NCBI GenBank assembly: GCA_964019415.1
Contig: OZ025875.1
Span: 8,305,517-8,369,516 of the forward strand
Reading direction: 5' to 3'
From: Ianthella basta
Taxonomy: Eukaryota; Porifera; Demospongiae; Verongiida; Ianthellidae
DNA: 64,000 bases
Shown in pieces: positions 35,708-49,838 of this stretch. How positions within the stretch are numbered: the first letter of the stretch is position 1; the number at the start of each line of letters is the position of its first letter. The translations under genes were made by a program, and so were the position numbers. The notes under the pieces are model-generated. The model was not told the origin of the DNA and searched no databases. It saw only the letters and a list, made by a program, of their open reading frames with translations.

Positions 35708-36334
35708 TATATGATCCTCATTGCAATAGCCAGTATCCTCCAGGTCTCAGCTGGTAGTCTGGCTGTTAACCAAGAGGCCAACGTGAGTGAAACTCACAAG
35801 TACATGTGTTTACACCAGGCATCCCCAACTGTCACCTGTTCTCTTTCCCCTCCGTCCCACCCCTCCCCCCTCCCTCTTCCCCTGTGCACACAGCTGAGGT
35901 CCATAGTAGACACTGAGCTGTGTAGCTCCATGGTGAGCTACCAACCTCACAGCGACTTCAGAACAGCCTACCACAGCCTACATGAAAGGGTTGGTTGACT
36001 CCGCCCATGCATTATGTGACAGGCAATGAATACACTTGACTAGATGATCCATTTGATGTTCCAGTGCTTAGCCACTAGCCACTGTCAGTGTTATCCCCTC
36101 TCATCCCCACCACCTCCACCTCTCTCTCTACCCCTACCAGCTCCGCTGCTGTGGATCAAAGTGAGTAGCATGGACACTATACCCACCTCTGTTACCTCCC
36201 CCTCCCCTCCTTTCTCCCTCCCCCTCACACCCCTCCCTCCCCTCCCCTCCTCCCAGCTCCTATGTGGTATCTTTGTCCCACTTGGTCTCCTCATCATGGT
36301 GTGTATGAACAAGGGATCATACCATCCCAATTAG
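35708..36334 (+). pseudogene. Tetraspanin fragment, unit B, internal deletion
   Basis: TM3 exon 35708-35782 has a good acceptor (CAATCAG). The next exon 35894-35989 is open. The CCG exon stops after LRCCGS at 36160, where it is fused to the intron that in unit A follows the fourth exon. About 760 bp, including PDSCC and the following loop exon, is therefore gone. The TM4 exon 36257-36334 remains. Without the disulfide-forming cysteines the loop cannot fold as in the family. Confidence 0.75.
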
Positions 36335-36451
36335 ACATATTTTACTGCATTTTATATAGCATGTAATTACCTTACAACTGTACAAATCCCACAGAAGCTC
36401 TAACACACAATGTACCCCATTGAACTCTACCTCACAATACACTACTCATTC

Positions 36452-36452
<1 letters not shown>

Positions 36453-36518
<66 letters not shown>
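36453..36518 (+). repeat. (AC)n microsatellite (unit B)
   Basis: Pure AC run, equivalent to 18180-18259. Confidence 0.95.
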
Positions 36519-36521
<3 letters not shown>

Positions 36522-36914
36522 ACACTGATGGATATTATATAGCACAAATTATAATGTTAAATGATGCTAGCTTTTCATGTGATCACTCAAAAGTGTGCAT
36601 GTGCAGGAGTCAATGGGTACACTTAGACCACTGCCCAAACAATGTGCACAGCCCACAGCTGCAAGGAGCCACTAGTACTGGTGACATGCAGTGCCCATGG
36701 CCATAGCTACTGACTGGATAGTCTTATAGTGCGGCTAGACAACAATGACATCTCTCCACGTGTGTAGCTAGCTAGTGGAGTGTGTAACTCTGGCAAGGTG
36801 AGGTGTGTCTACATGTTAGTTAACATTAAACAGTATAGAATAATGGTCTGGTTTCCCCTTAATCATAAAGACTTCATGATCATCCGGTACATGCAGGTGT
36901 AAGAGTTTGCTGTA

Positions 36915-37097
36915 TACGTAGCGGCCATCTTCCGGAAGTGATGCAATACAGACGGGGAGGGGCTAGAAGAAGGGATTTCAAAGACGTGACGTCATAGGGG
37001 CGGTCTTGTGCGGCCCGCCCTTTCGCTCCTGCCCTGGAACACGGGCTCAGAACAAACTGTCCATCTCTCGCGGACAGCCTTAATGCTGTGACTGCAA
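36915..37097 (+). promoter_or_regulatory. Candidate promoter of NLR3
   Basis: Same motif order as 18590-18770: GCGGCCATCTTCCGG, AGGGATTTCA (one base further from kappaB than in A and C), GTGACGTCA and CCCGCCC. Confidence 0.4.
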
Positions 37098-40000
37098 ATG
37101 GATCAGGAGTTTTCGTCTTCGCGCGGGCTGTGCCGGCGCCGTGGTGAGGAGGAACAACCCCCCGCAGCGAAACTTGCCAAGATACCGCCACGAGCTGGAG
37201 AGGACGGGGAGTCCTTGTCCGCTGGGGTAGGCCAGACAGGAGGAGTACGCTCTCCACCCATCCCCTCCGTCCCCACGCATGACGATCGCTCTCCCACTCC
37301 CAGCAAGTCTTTTACAAGTGAAGAAGAGAGGAGCGAGTCCCCGCCAGCACCCTCTGGCGCTCTGGGTACAGCATCTCAACCGAGCAGTGCTTCAGGTACG
37401 TGCGCGCGCGTGTATGCTTCATGCAGATACAATAGAGCACACATAAACAGTGCTTCACAGACGGCCGTATGAACTGAGCTCTGATTCCGCTCACAGACAC
37501 CCACTGACCAGACCCACCTGGGCTGGTAGCTAGCTAGCCATGTGATATTATCTTGCCCACGCATGCCCCTAGTCTCTGGTAGCACAGTTGTTAGACTCCT
37601 GCACCACACACTGCTGGTGTGCCTAGGTCAGTGAACACACCATTGTTTACTCTTAATCTTTACCCTAACCCTATTGCTTTCAACAATGTAACTGAGCAAT
37701 TTGAAGCCGCCGCATGTCCAATGATATTCTTCATGCTTTCTGCTGTTGCCCTTATGGTATACCTAGCTAGCACAGATTACCTGCACTGTATATACGAGAC
37801 TGCTAAATGTAGGGATGACATACAAGGGGCTGCTGGGCAAGACTACTGACTGTGTACTTACATGCACTTTGTACCAACTGACACCTCCAAACACTGATAG
37901 GTCATGTAGACAACAGATGGGCAACCTCACAAGAATGCTGTCAAGTGTATTCATAGTTTTGTAGACCAATTATTGTGAGGTGTTGTGTACACATTGCAGT
38001 AGGGGGGCTAGCCCCACTCTGCCTCCAGGTGCTTACTAGACTAGGAAAGGGTCCTTTGGCCCTCTCAGTGGCTGCTCATCACTGTGTGCAGCTCTGTGCA
38101 GATGGTGATACTCCAGTGTATTGTAGAGCAGCTTGTGTTTCCCCATGCACTGTGCTTGTATGCACCTCAGACCAACTGACACCTTCAAACACTATTGTGA
38201 TTAATCCCTGATTCAGTTTATAGCTAGTGTTGAGAGAAGTTTGCAATCACAGCTGATACGTACGTCTAGTGTTGAGAGAAATGACTGGTGGTACTCTTGC
38301 TCTCCTGCTCTGTGCCCTTGTCTTCTCAACTGTTACAGCTCATCCCATGAGTCCATGGAATGACGATGCATTAATCTCCCTGCGGGAGAAGCTCAAGCTC
38401 CACTTACTAATGAACACGGGACTGAGTGATAAGCTGGAGAAGGCAGCCGGTGGCTTTATGGACCACAGTGAGGCACAGACTGTCACAGAACAGCCGGGAA
38501 GAAGAGCACAGATAGAACAAGTGATTGAAATTCTGCGAGGAAAACGAGACGAAGACTTCGCTTGCTTCCTTGAAATGCTGAGAGCCACCAACAACAGTGT
38601 GTGGGCAGAGGAGCTGAGGAAGAAGGCCGAACAGTTCAAAAGAGAATATGGTAAGTGTGTGTGGAGAGAAACAGACCAAGGTGTAGTGTACATTGTGTGG
38701 TCAGGTGTTTAGGCTGTCAAGTATAAGGTCATTTAACAGGCTTGACACAAGTTGGCTCATTCTTCCTGTAAAGCTGTTGCTAGGCAACTTTAGGCTGCAC
38801 TGAGCACTCTGTGAGGTGCACCCAATCGTGATCCAACCCCACCCACACTGGTGTGTGTGTGCTAACATGTTGGACTTGTCCTGTAAGTAAAGATGGCTCT
38901 GAATAGTCATACACTGTGACCTGTGTGTGTCTCCACTCAACGATGAACTGACCGTTGTCCACACATGGGGGTGGAGCTGAGGGAATACTCATATTGTGGC
39001 CTCACCTTGTCTCTCTCAACTCCTTCACTGTAGTTGATGGAAGAGGAAGTGATGGAGGGCTGGCTACTTCAACCAGGAGAGATAAGCAAGAGGTGAGCCT
39101 GCTTGAAGTATGAGGCGTAGTTGGGTATGGTGTGAAACTGACAGGAAAGTCCCAACAGATGTGCATTTTGTCATCACACAGCCACTGCTGAGCCTACCCA
39201 CTCGTCAGTCATTGATGTATGTATGTATCCATGGCAGCAGAGTATAGGGAAGGGGTTTCCAAAGTCTTGATTAATAGGACTTCCTGCAGGAAATCCTTTT
39301 GAAATTGAATGACAGCAAATGAACCATGCCAAGTGTACAGAGCTGTACCAGAGGATAACATAGTGCTGCTACTGGCATTTAGGGCTGCTCTGTTGTATAT
39401 GGTCTCAGCTCACTTTTTAATGTCACTTGTCTATGATGTCATGTTTCCTAAATGTTTATCTTGTATATAAGGCAGCCATTTTGATGATGTAATGGTAATG
39501 TACTCAGCTGCATTGCATGTAGTGTTTCTGGGGACATGTTCAGAGTATACATCCTCAGTTTTACATGACGGTGTGTATACATGTGTGTGTGCATGTTTAT
39601 GCATTGGGACTTGCACCATCAGGTTGTGTCTGGGTACCTCTCTGTGTTGCAGTCCCTCCGTGCCAAGCTCGGTGGTTACTACTCTAAGGAGTGCATCCAA
39701 GACAACCCTCTGCTGGCCTCTTCCACCATGCTGTACGTGAAACTCAACCTGATACATTCAGAACAGCGGCGACCGATAGCAGGGAAGATTGACGAGGCAG
39801 TATCAGTGCACCTGGCCAGGGGAGGTGTTGGACAGGTGCCTTATGAGAAGGTGCCACTCGACTACGAACACATCCTCTCCTTCTCCCCTCCTGCTGGTAT
39901 CTCCAGAAAGCGGGTGCTCATCGAGGGTGTACCAGGTAGTGGCAAGAGCACTCTCGTCCAGCGAATGTGCCACGATTGGTCGGTTGGTCGTTTTGCACAG

Positions 40001-43000
40001 GACTACAAAGTAGTCATCCAAGTCACCCTGAGGAGCCTCCCCAAGGACCAGAAGCTGAGCCTGGAAGACCTCATCTTCACATCTGTCGGGGATGCAGCTA
40101 TCGTTCAAGAGGTTACTGACTTCGTTACTGCACACCAAGGACAGGGGGTCCTGTTCATATTTGACGGCTTTGATGAGCTGTCAGAAGAAATGCGTGAGAA
40201 GTCTCCAGTTCATGACATCATCACTGGCCATCTTGCCCCTCACTCATCATTCATGGTCACCACTCGCCCCATTGCTGCAGAGAACCTCTACCACCGTGTG
40301 GACAGAAGGGTTGAGATCAGTGGATTCGGAAGAGAAGAAGTGAAGAAATTCATCAGAGAGTACTTTGCCTCCAACCCATCAGCAGGAGAGAAGCTCCTGT
40401 CGACCCTCTCTCGTCGCCCTCACATCATGAACCTCTGCTTCACCCCACTCCTGTGTCTGATGGTGTGCTATGTAACATCCCTCGGAGACGACTCTCCAGA
40501 ACTCCTTCTGTCACTGCACCAGTTGTTTGAGTGTGTCATCATCCACACCATCAACCACAACCTGAAGCGATTGGGCAGGAAGGAACGTGCTGGCAGTCTG
40601 AAGGACGTGATACAACTCTTTCCCAGCTTCAACAGACTGATCCAATTGGCACAGGAGGGGATCGAAAAGAACACCATCATTTTCTCCGACCTCAACTTTG
40701 AAGTGGACAGTGTCTTCCACGGCTTGTTCAACTGCGTTAAAGCACAGAATCGGTTTGGGATCATCTCTTGCACGTGGCACTTCCTGCACCTCACCCTGCA
40801 GGAGTTCATGGCGGCCCTCGCTGTGACCAAGAAGGCACCAGAGGAGCAGGTCACCTTCTGGAGACAACGCCTCACCTTGAGGTACCACAAGTGGGGGCAC
40901 TTTGTTCTGGCAGATGACAGGAACAGGACTATGTTCCTGTTCTTCAATGGACTGAGTGGTCTCAGCACCCCAGGCATGCAGAGGATGCTACTGGAGACCC
41001 TCAACACAGTAGTGAAGCCCAGCATTAGGGGGAGTACCCCACTTCCTGAACTGTGTGAAGTCGTAGCTGAGAGTGGCAATGAACAGTTGGCTCAGTCCAT
41101 CCTGTCCCCATGTGGACCAACAGTGGAGATTGATGAGGACTACCTCAGGGGTGTTGGCATAGCGTGGTGTGTCGCTCAATACTGCAAGCAGGTGGAAGGG
41201 GCTGGAATCAGGGTTGGAGGGAGGGATGTCCCCTCATCAGCTATCGCTAGCTTTATCTCTCAGCTGGGAGACGTCTCCACACTAACAAGAGTGGAGCTGC
41301 CAGATATGGAGGTTGATAATGGTAAGTTATCCCAAGGGCAGTTGAACCCATTTACAACTGAGGACTGCTTGACTTAAAGTGTTAAGATTGAGAAGGACAC
41401 TTAATAGTTGGAATAATCTTATTCTTACTTCCCAATGATGCTCTTTTGGTAGTGCTCTGATTACTCTACTCAACCACTGAGGTCCAGTACAAGTCTGTTG
41501 TTTGTAGCTGTTTAAGAAGAAGGTTGACACAACAGATGGTTACACTGTACACACTGAATGGCTGTCAGTTTTACTGAGCAACCTCCAGCTTGCAATGCCA
41601 CTTTGTATTTGGATTTGAATTGGGAACGGGAAGTATAGCCACATACTGTGTGTGATTATGAGTAACAGACGTGTGTCCATGGTCCCCACATGGATGTTGT
41701 GCAATCTGTATACGTATGCACCTTACCTTCCAAAATTGTGAGGAAATCTTTTCATGACTTTTTATACTTGTCCTTTCTCCAGATCTGTCAACTGTCAGGG
41801 AGTTTCTACTGAAGCAAACACAACTCAAGTGCTTGACATTTGGAGTACTCGAAAAACACACCAAGGATACATTTAACATACTGAAGGTATTGAAATGCTA
41901 CAGTGGAATATCAACTTGATTTGGCCATGTCTCAAAGTGTCCCATGTCAACTGCCCCTAACCTGTGCAGTGTGGGTGGAGTCTGTACTTGATGAGGTGTA
42001 CCAGTAGTAGAAGTGTGTCAGTTGTGTGTTTAGACTACAAAGTGTGCACATTCCACCATTTGAGCAATGTGTGCATGTGAGTGCCCCTTTACTTTGTTGT
42101 TTGTGTAGGATGTGCTAACACACCACAAGGACTCACTGGAGGAAGTGACACTACATGGGAAGCGGAGAGGTGTGTTGCGAGTAGCATATGTCACACCATG
42201 CACAGTGGGTATCCATGGACACTGTTCCACTCAAAGAGAATATGAAGTGTGTTGTGAAGAGGGTGTTTGCAGTACAAAAGTATTCCATGTAACATCTCCC
42301 GTTACCATGGTAACCATGTTTTTCTATACTTGAACTAGCAAATGGTTGCAGAACTATATTGGTGATATACAGAACTATAATGAATGACTACTGTCCACTG
42401 GTCTTCACTCCTGCTTGTGCATGTCTGACGTGTGTTGGAATTCTCTCAGTTTGTTCTCATACCACCTTCCAGTTCCACCTTCCCTTGACCCTTTGGTGGA
42501 GTCCCTTGTGACCTGTCAGAGATTGACATCTTTGGAGCTGAGCCGTATCGACCTGTCCCTTCAGAGTTGGATCACATTAGTGAAGGGGTTGCACAATCTG
42601 AGGGCACTCGGACTTAAGTGGGTGTCTTTGTCAGATGAAGGAGTGAGTGACTGAGTTTGAGCTGCATGAATTGTAGACAATCAGTTGCAGTGTTTGAAGT
42701 ATTCAACATGTCATGCAATTCTATTGTCTTCCCTTACAGTCACTCACTGCCTCAGATGTCCACCTCATTGCATCATCAGTGGAACACCACCCCAGTCTGA
42801 GGGAGCTGACTGTTGTAAGAGGGTGCAGTGAGTCCCTTGTCAAGGGAGCTGTGGAGGGGATGGCAAGGAGACATGGTGTGGATAAATTGGCTGTTGCTCC
42901 ATACGATGGTGAGTATCTTTAATACATTGTCATTCCATTGTATCCACAGCACGCAGACAGTCTGTTCTAAATCATGCCCCCCAAGCATGTTTCATTGTTA

Positions 43001-44445
43001 TGTGTACCTCGTCTGTCCCTTGCTGACCTCTCTAGTCAGAAGGAAGAAATGACAGCTGAGTCAGTTTTGGAGGTTTAGTCATATTCCATGTGCCTTTTCC
43101 AAATGGTGCTCCCCTAAGTGGTCAGCCAATAGTTGTCCAGTGTCATAAGATCTTGTCATTCCTTTGGTACCCCCTTGCAGGCATAGCAACACATGACCAA
43201 GCTAAGTGTGATTGTGGGACATCAAACTTGACCACCACCAATAGCTAACCTGTCACCTGTAGCACTACACTGGGGGATCAACGCCTTTCATGGGGGCCTG
43301 AATGTATGAACCCCTATTTAGCCTATTTCTTGGAAATACCCAGAGGTGTACTCTCCTACTTCAGTAACCCATTTCTGTCCTTCCAGCTTTGCCAACTCCA
43401 ATAACTACTGAGTCACCATCAATGTGTTGCCTCATGCATCCTCTGCAGTTGGTCCTGCTCTGGTCCTGCCCATCTGTGCTGTAATGAGGACAGGATCACT
43501 AAAGACCTTGTGTGTTGGACTCCCTCTCCAACTAGCAGAGCAGGTGTTGAAGGAACTGCCTCACTGCACTCAACTCAGGGAGTTGAAGTTGAAGTTGAAG
43601 TTGGATTTGTCCTGGTCAGACGAGGTGAGACATGTCACTTTGTATCCAATACATCAACAGTATAAACTCCTACTGTACATCTGCACATGTAGTAAGGTTG
43701 GGAGGCTCTGCATGTACCCCAACAAGGGCAGTTGTGTAAGGGACTGCCTCACTGCACTCAACTCAGGGAGTTGGAGTTGGAGTTGGAGTAGTTGACACAG
43801 TTAGACATGCAGGTTGTGTTTTAGACATGTCACTTGTTGTATATGCAGTGTCTCTGGAGGAGTGTTTGTGTTGATCTAGCTGCTAGCCCCTACTTTGTCA
43901 TCTCACGCACCACACAAAATGACAAAGTAGGGGCTAGCAGCTATAGACTATGTTTGTGTGTGAAATGCACACACCACACACACTCACCTACACTACAATG
44001 GCTATTTATTTCACACTCTGATCTGTAGTTTGTGTCACATGACATGCATGTGACCCCATCTTCTTTACAGGTTGTCACCATCCCATCAGCTATTGAAGCT
44101 GCTCTCTCAAAGTGCACCACACTGGAGAAACTGACAGTGAAAGGACAGTATAGGAGTGTCCTTCCCTCTTCTGTCACTGCTGCCCTGCTTAGGGCAGTGA
44201 GTACTGTCAGGTCCTTGAAGGAAATGTCAATGGGCAAGTGTCACTTTGGTATGCAGAGTGTGTGTGTGTGTGTGCATGTGTGTGTGCATTTGTGTGTGTG
44301 CAAAGTGCACCACACTGGAGAAACTGACAGTGAAGGGGTTTTCCTCTTCTGTCACTGACAGTACTCACTGCCCTGCTTAGGGCAGTGAGTACTCTCAGGT
44401 CCTTGAAGGAAGTGTCAATGGACGAGTGTGACTATGGTATGCTGT

Positions 44446-44484
<39 letters not shown>

Positions 44485-44542
44485 CGTGTGTACATGCATG
44501 CGTGCGTATGTACATGTGTGTGTATACATGTGTGTGTGTGTA

Positions 44543-44626
<84 letters not shown>

Positions 44627-46387
44627 GTGTACAGTATGTAACAGTACCAGTGTTGTGTGCTGCTATGCATGGTATACATGCAATGTGTAGTTCAGCTCTG
44701 CACCTTGTGTCTCCCTCCACGACCACTTGTCTCCCTCCCCTGCCGATGGTGTTGATGAGGAAGTGGAGACATTTGCCAGTTACTTTAAGACAAGCAACTT
44801 GAGGAAACTGGAGTTGACTGAGTGCGACAACCTATCCACTGTGCACATTGCAACCATCCTCAATGGTCTCAATGGGAACAACAGCCTTGAAGAGCTGGTG
44901 GTCATACCACCACACTATATTGTGAGTCATATCTGGTAATGTGATTCCTGTGTGTGTACTAGAAGGGATGGTAGTGACACCAAGCCCACAGGTCAGTTCT
45001 GAGTGTGTTGTCTGTTTGTCTCATAACACCATGTGAACTGGTTTCTTCCATCAGTAAACTACACACACTTTGAAACCATCTCCATTCACTTGACTACCCA
45101 TAACAGGTGATGGCCCTTCCTCTCACTCGGGAGAGCCCCCATGATGTTGTACATCTGTCTTGTTCATACTGTTCCTCTTTGCAGTTTGCAGTTCTCACTT
45201 GTCTACAGTTTTGTATTCTTTGTAGTTTGTAGAGAGAACTTCTCATTACACTAGTATTCCATGTATTGTCCAGAGTACTTGTTTCTACTACTGTGAATGG
45301 TGTTCTCACTATGGGCTGAACTGATGAAGCCATGCAAGACCTGTAGTTTAACTCTTCTGTCCCCCGGCCTATTAGCTTGCCTTGCTTATGTCAATGTGTG
45401 TCCATTGTCCTTACCTGTACACCTCCCCTATACCTCATGTCCTCCATAGCTCCATTTCATGTGTGTCTTTGTGTCAAGTCTGAGACTGCTGCAGTGTTAG
45501 TTGTCACACAGCACGGTCTCCTTAACTTCATGCAGGTGCCACTGGTGAGAGGGGAGGATGTGTCAGACCCTGACATGCTGAAGGCATTTCAAACAGCAGT
45601 CAGGGTGAACAGGTCAGTAAAGAGGATCAGGATTGTGGGGGAGCGTATGAGGTGGACCAATGTGGCCACTGCTATCATTGAAGGAGCAGCACATAACACA
45701 ACATTGATGGAGGTGGAGCTGGTGACACCAAATGACCCACACCCCCCCCCAGGAGGTAATTGACAGAACAAGACAAGCAAATCCAAAACTACGACTGGTT
45801 GTTGTGGCTGGTGAGTAAACATCACATGACATCACGTGACATCACATGACACTAGTACACTCCCCCACATGTTGTGTGTCTCATGTCCCAAGTTGTGTCT
45901 GAGTGGTGTGTGGTGGTCTGTTGGTACAAGTGTGTCACAGTGAGGGCTTGTGAGCAAGTGCTGCACTGGAGGAGGGACCCGTCCCCCTCACTAAAGAGGG
46001 GGTTCCCCTCACAACACCCACCCAGTAGTGTCAGTGTGTGGTAGTGTGGATTGGCCTCATACCCTTTTGTGTACACGTGAAGGAAGGTCTGGTACGTGGC
46101 TACTGCTTGCACTGTGTGGCATTCACAATCCCACAGAAAACAGTGGAGCCTCTGCACATGTGCACACAGTAGGTACCAGGCTGTCCTCCCGCCCCCACAC
46201 AATTAACAGTGCACAGGAATGAGGCTAGTGATGAATGTGTGGTAGTGGGCATGCAAGTGATCAGGAGGGAGTGATTTAGGGCAAGACTGACGTGGTGCTA
46301 GGGTGTCAGGTGACATGTCACATGTGTGTACTGTGAGTGACAGTCACTTGTCACTATTTGTATGCAGATGACTACGACTACTTGTAA
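37098..46387 (+). CDS. NLR3: CARD-NACHT-LRR receptor with decaying 3' half
   Basis: Exons 37098-37395, 38339-38650 (CARD, A type), 39034-39092, 39653-41321 (NACHT), 41783-41886, 42109-42169, 42473-42642, 42740-42908, 43449-43624, 44071-44248, 44746-44921, 45479-45810 and 46368-46387. CARD and NACHT are fully open with intact Walker A and B. Three differences set it apart. It starts MDQE, so Gly2 of the myristoylation motif is lost. The acceptor of exon 44746 reads TGCCG instead of TGCAG. A run of C near 45743 has one extra base, shifting the last LRR exon into a TGA at 45761-45763. An extra, damaged copy of an LRR exon lies at 44302-44436. It may express a shortened receptor or be a young pseudogene. 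Confidence 0.8.
43878..43942. repeat. Conserved 65-bp hairpin in LRR intron (NLR3)
   Basis: Same hairpin as at 8373, with a perfect outer stem. Confidence 0.8.
44302..44436 (+). pseudogene. Duplicated partial LRR exon in NLR3
   Basis: Repeats the exon at 44071-44248 from AAGTGCACCACACTGGAG to its donor GACTATG|GTATGC. It lacks the 5' part and true acceptor and carries an extra 11-bp segment (CAGTACTCACT-like) in the middle that breaks the frame. It is bounded by GT runs on both sides, which suggests unequal exchange through the microsatellite. Its last bases match the NLR1-type exon (ATGGACGAGTGTGACTATG) better than the NLR3 exon beside it. Confidence 0.75.
44443..44625 (+). repeat. (GT)n microsatellite in LRR intron (NLR3)
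   Basis: GT run with CATG and TATACATG interruptions, different in pattern from the NLR1 and NLR2 arrays. Confidence 0.95.
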
Positions 46388-46993
46388 CCTCCCAAGACAC
46401 ACCCCCTGACCTGGTGAGTTGAGCAGTGTCCCAACCTCCTCTTGTCCCTGTGCTGGTCACATGACCCAGACAGAGGTAGTAGGTGCACACATTGATCCAT
46501 TTGTCATGTGTCCTCCCATTTCATGTCCTTACCCACAACATGTCTCTCCACTCCACAGGACTCCAGTCTCCTCTCATGTCTGCACAACAAACTGAAAGAT
46601 ATTTACAACTAGTGTTTTGTTCATAGTATAATTAATTACACAATTACACAATACTAACTAGTTTATTGACATGTCTGTGTGTTGTAGCTGGCTAGGGTAG
46701 GCTGTAATGTATATGTTATGTGCATATACACAGCAGCACACTTTGTATACACTTGAAGTTAATTTCAACTTATGGTGATTTGTACAGTTAGATTTTGCAA
46801 GCGAATGTTCGAATTCTTAATTAAAGTTTGTGAATAATGGAATCAGATAGTCGCGCATGTATATGGTCATCGACCTGAGAAATCCGGAAATCTATCTTTA
46901 ATTTCTGTACGTACGTCGACTGGTAGTCCGCCATTTTCTAATTAACCGGAAACCGCCTTAGGGTACGTGTCCTGAGAAGACCTCCCCGCGACA
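46388..46993 (+). other. NLR3 3' region and kinase promoter (unit C)
   Basis: Same layout as 11301-11914, with the ETS/YY1-like block intact (GCCATTTT, AACCGGAAAC). Confidence 0.5.
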
Positions 46994-47416
46994 ATGTTCA
47001 TCTCGCCCCAACTGGAGGACATGGCGGAGCAGAACGGACTGGCCTACTCTCAACGGACGTATGACAGCGCTAGGAAGGCGGGGATAACGTCAGAGAACTT
47101 CTATGACAACCTTCTTGTTTACTATCGCGACAGGAGTAACAGGTGAGTCTCTCCTTACTTCAGTACGGTCTTCAGTGCGTTACGTCACACGTGTGTGCTT
47201 TGGTGAGTGTTTAAGGGAAGGACGGTCTCGGAGAAAACTGGCTCAGACGCGATTTCTGGTTAATGTTGCGTTTTATTGTGGCGTGAGTTATTCCCTATTT
47301 CTGTCCTCCCCGTCCCTCTGGTACTCACGTGTGTACACACACACTCTTCTGGTGTGGCCTTGAGTTGTGAAAGGAGTTGTGATTGATTTTGAGGAATAAT
47401 GAAGTAATCCACTGCC

Positions 47417-47523
<107 letters not shown>

Positions 47524-48203
47524 CATGCAGCATGCCCTGACAATGTGTCCGTCCATTCACTTGTCACCTTAGACACTCCACTCTGCACCTGATGCCATGG
47601 GTGTGTGGTATGGAGTGTCTACACATGCTGTCACACACATCTTACTGCTAATGTCTCTAACAAGCAAGTGTACAACATTGTTCTACAGTCTCTTGTTCAC
47701 ATACTCCCAATCTCTGAAGGGGAGGGGAAGGGGAGGGAGCGGGAAGGGGAGGGAGGGGAGGGGGAGTGGCTGTACTGTTTGAAATAAGTTGAAAGTATTG
47801 CATGCACTAATATGGCTGCTGTGATAGTTTCAAGATGAATGGATGAGGTGACGTGAAATGGTCTTTGAACAGAACAGGAAATATTGATTACATTCGCCTA
47901 TATATTCGCCTTTGTATATGCATGCACTCTGCCCCTCCTTCCACACCCACACTCACTGCCCCACCCCCTTCCACACCCACATCCACTGCCCCACCCCCTT
48001 CCACACCCACAGATGGAAGAAGCTGGAGCACACAATGGAGGAGATGGACCTCCCAGATGAAGAGGTCAGTCTGCAGTTGTGTCTTCGCCAATTCCTTGTC
48101 TCCATCACACACTGTCCACATCCCTTGCTGTCCCCTCCCTCCCGGTCTCATCCTACATGCACTCCCACACACTCCTTCATAGCCAATATCCATTCCATCT
48201 CCC

Positions 48204-48320
48204 CACCCCTCCCCTCCCTTCCCCTCCCCCTCCCCTCCTCCCCTCCTCCCCTCCCCTCCCTCCCCTCCCCTCCCCTCCCCATCCCTCCCCTCCCCTCCCC
48301 TCCCCTCCCCCTCCCCACAG
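48204..48320 (+). repeat. (CCCCT)n pyrimidine tract (unit C)
   Basis: Leads into the acceptor before the stop-bearing kinase exon 3. Confidence 0.85.
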
Positions 48321-48323
48321 TGA

Positions 48324-48701
<378 letters not shown>

Positions 48702-48994
48702 TAAGTGAGTTCATCCTTTGTCCACACTTGGTCACATGTACACACTTAATACTGTTGATGTGTTTGAGGTGCCTCCAACGTTTGAGTATAATGGACTCAG
48801 TGTAGTTTGGTAACATGACTGACTCTCCTCCTCTCCCCTCCCTCCCTCTCTCCTTCACATCATTGTCTTCCCATCCCCTCCATTTCCCCTTGCCTCCCTC
48901 TCCCCCTCCTATCCCTCTACTGCACTGGACTGAAGATGGCTCTCCGAACAGACTCCTACAAGGACTTCAAGAGCATTGACTCCAGTGAGTGTGG

Positions 48995-48996
<2 letters not shown>

Positions 48997-49084
<88 letters not shown>
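48997..49084 (+). repeat. (GT)n microsatellite (unit C)
   Basis: Pure GT run after the TDSYKDFKSIDSSE patch. Confidence 0.95.
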
Positions 49085-49088
<4 letters not shown>

Positions 49089-49838
49089 ATGTCAGAGGTG
49101 AGTGTGCTGTGCTGTATGGAGAGTATTGACTGCAGTGAATGGATACAGCACCACACTTGGGACATTCCACAAAGTGTATGGAGAGTATTGTGCGTGTGTG
49201 TGTGTGTGCGCACCTGTGTGTTCATGTGTGGTCGTGTGTGTGTACATGTGTGTGTGGGTGTATTTGTATGTGTGTAGCTATGTGTCAGTGTGTGACTGTG
49301 TTTGTGTGTGTCCACCCTATGCCTCTATCCGTGCAGTACATGTGTGGTGTACACATCTATATTTAGTACTCTGTCACACTCTGTCCACCAAGCTACCCTG
49401 AATGGTTGAGTGTTGTTCCCCTCTCCTCTCTATCTGCAATCTGCAGTGCCCTATGCAACTGTCCATGCCAAGGACAAACAGTATGACTTGTGTTTGTTTG
49501 AGAGAGCAAATAACTTATGGAGATCTGTATTATACCGTGCCACACAGGCTCATCAAACTGATGTAAAGGACGTTATTTATTGCTGTGTGTGTTTCTGACA
49601 CTTTTAGCTGTTGTCTCTTGTTGTGTGAAGAGTTGTAGTTGGTTGTATTTATGTTTTAACTATTTGTTGTTCATTGTTGGTCACTGTGATGACATTTGGG
49701 CAATGTGAAGTAGCTAATGAGTCAAGACACGAGTTAGTCTGGCTCGCGTGACTAGCTAGCCAGATCCGTACCGTCCCAACAAACGCCGGGGAGGCGTGGA
49801 AGGTATACAACCGGATGATCACGTGCACTTGTTAAAAA

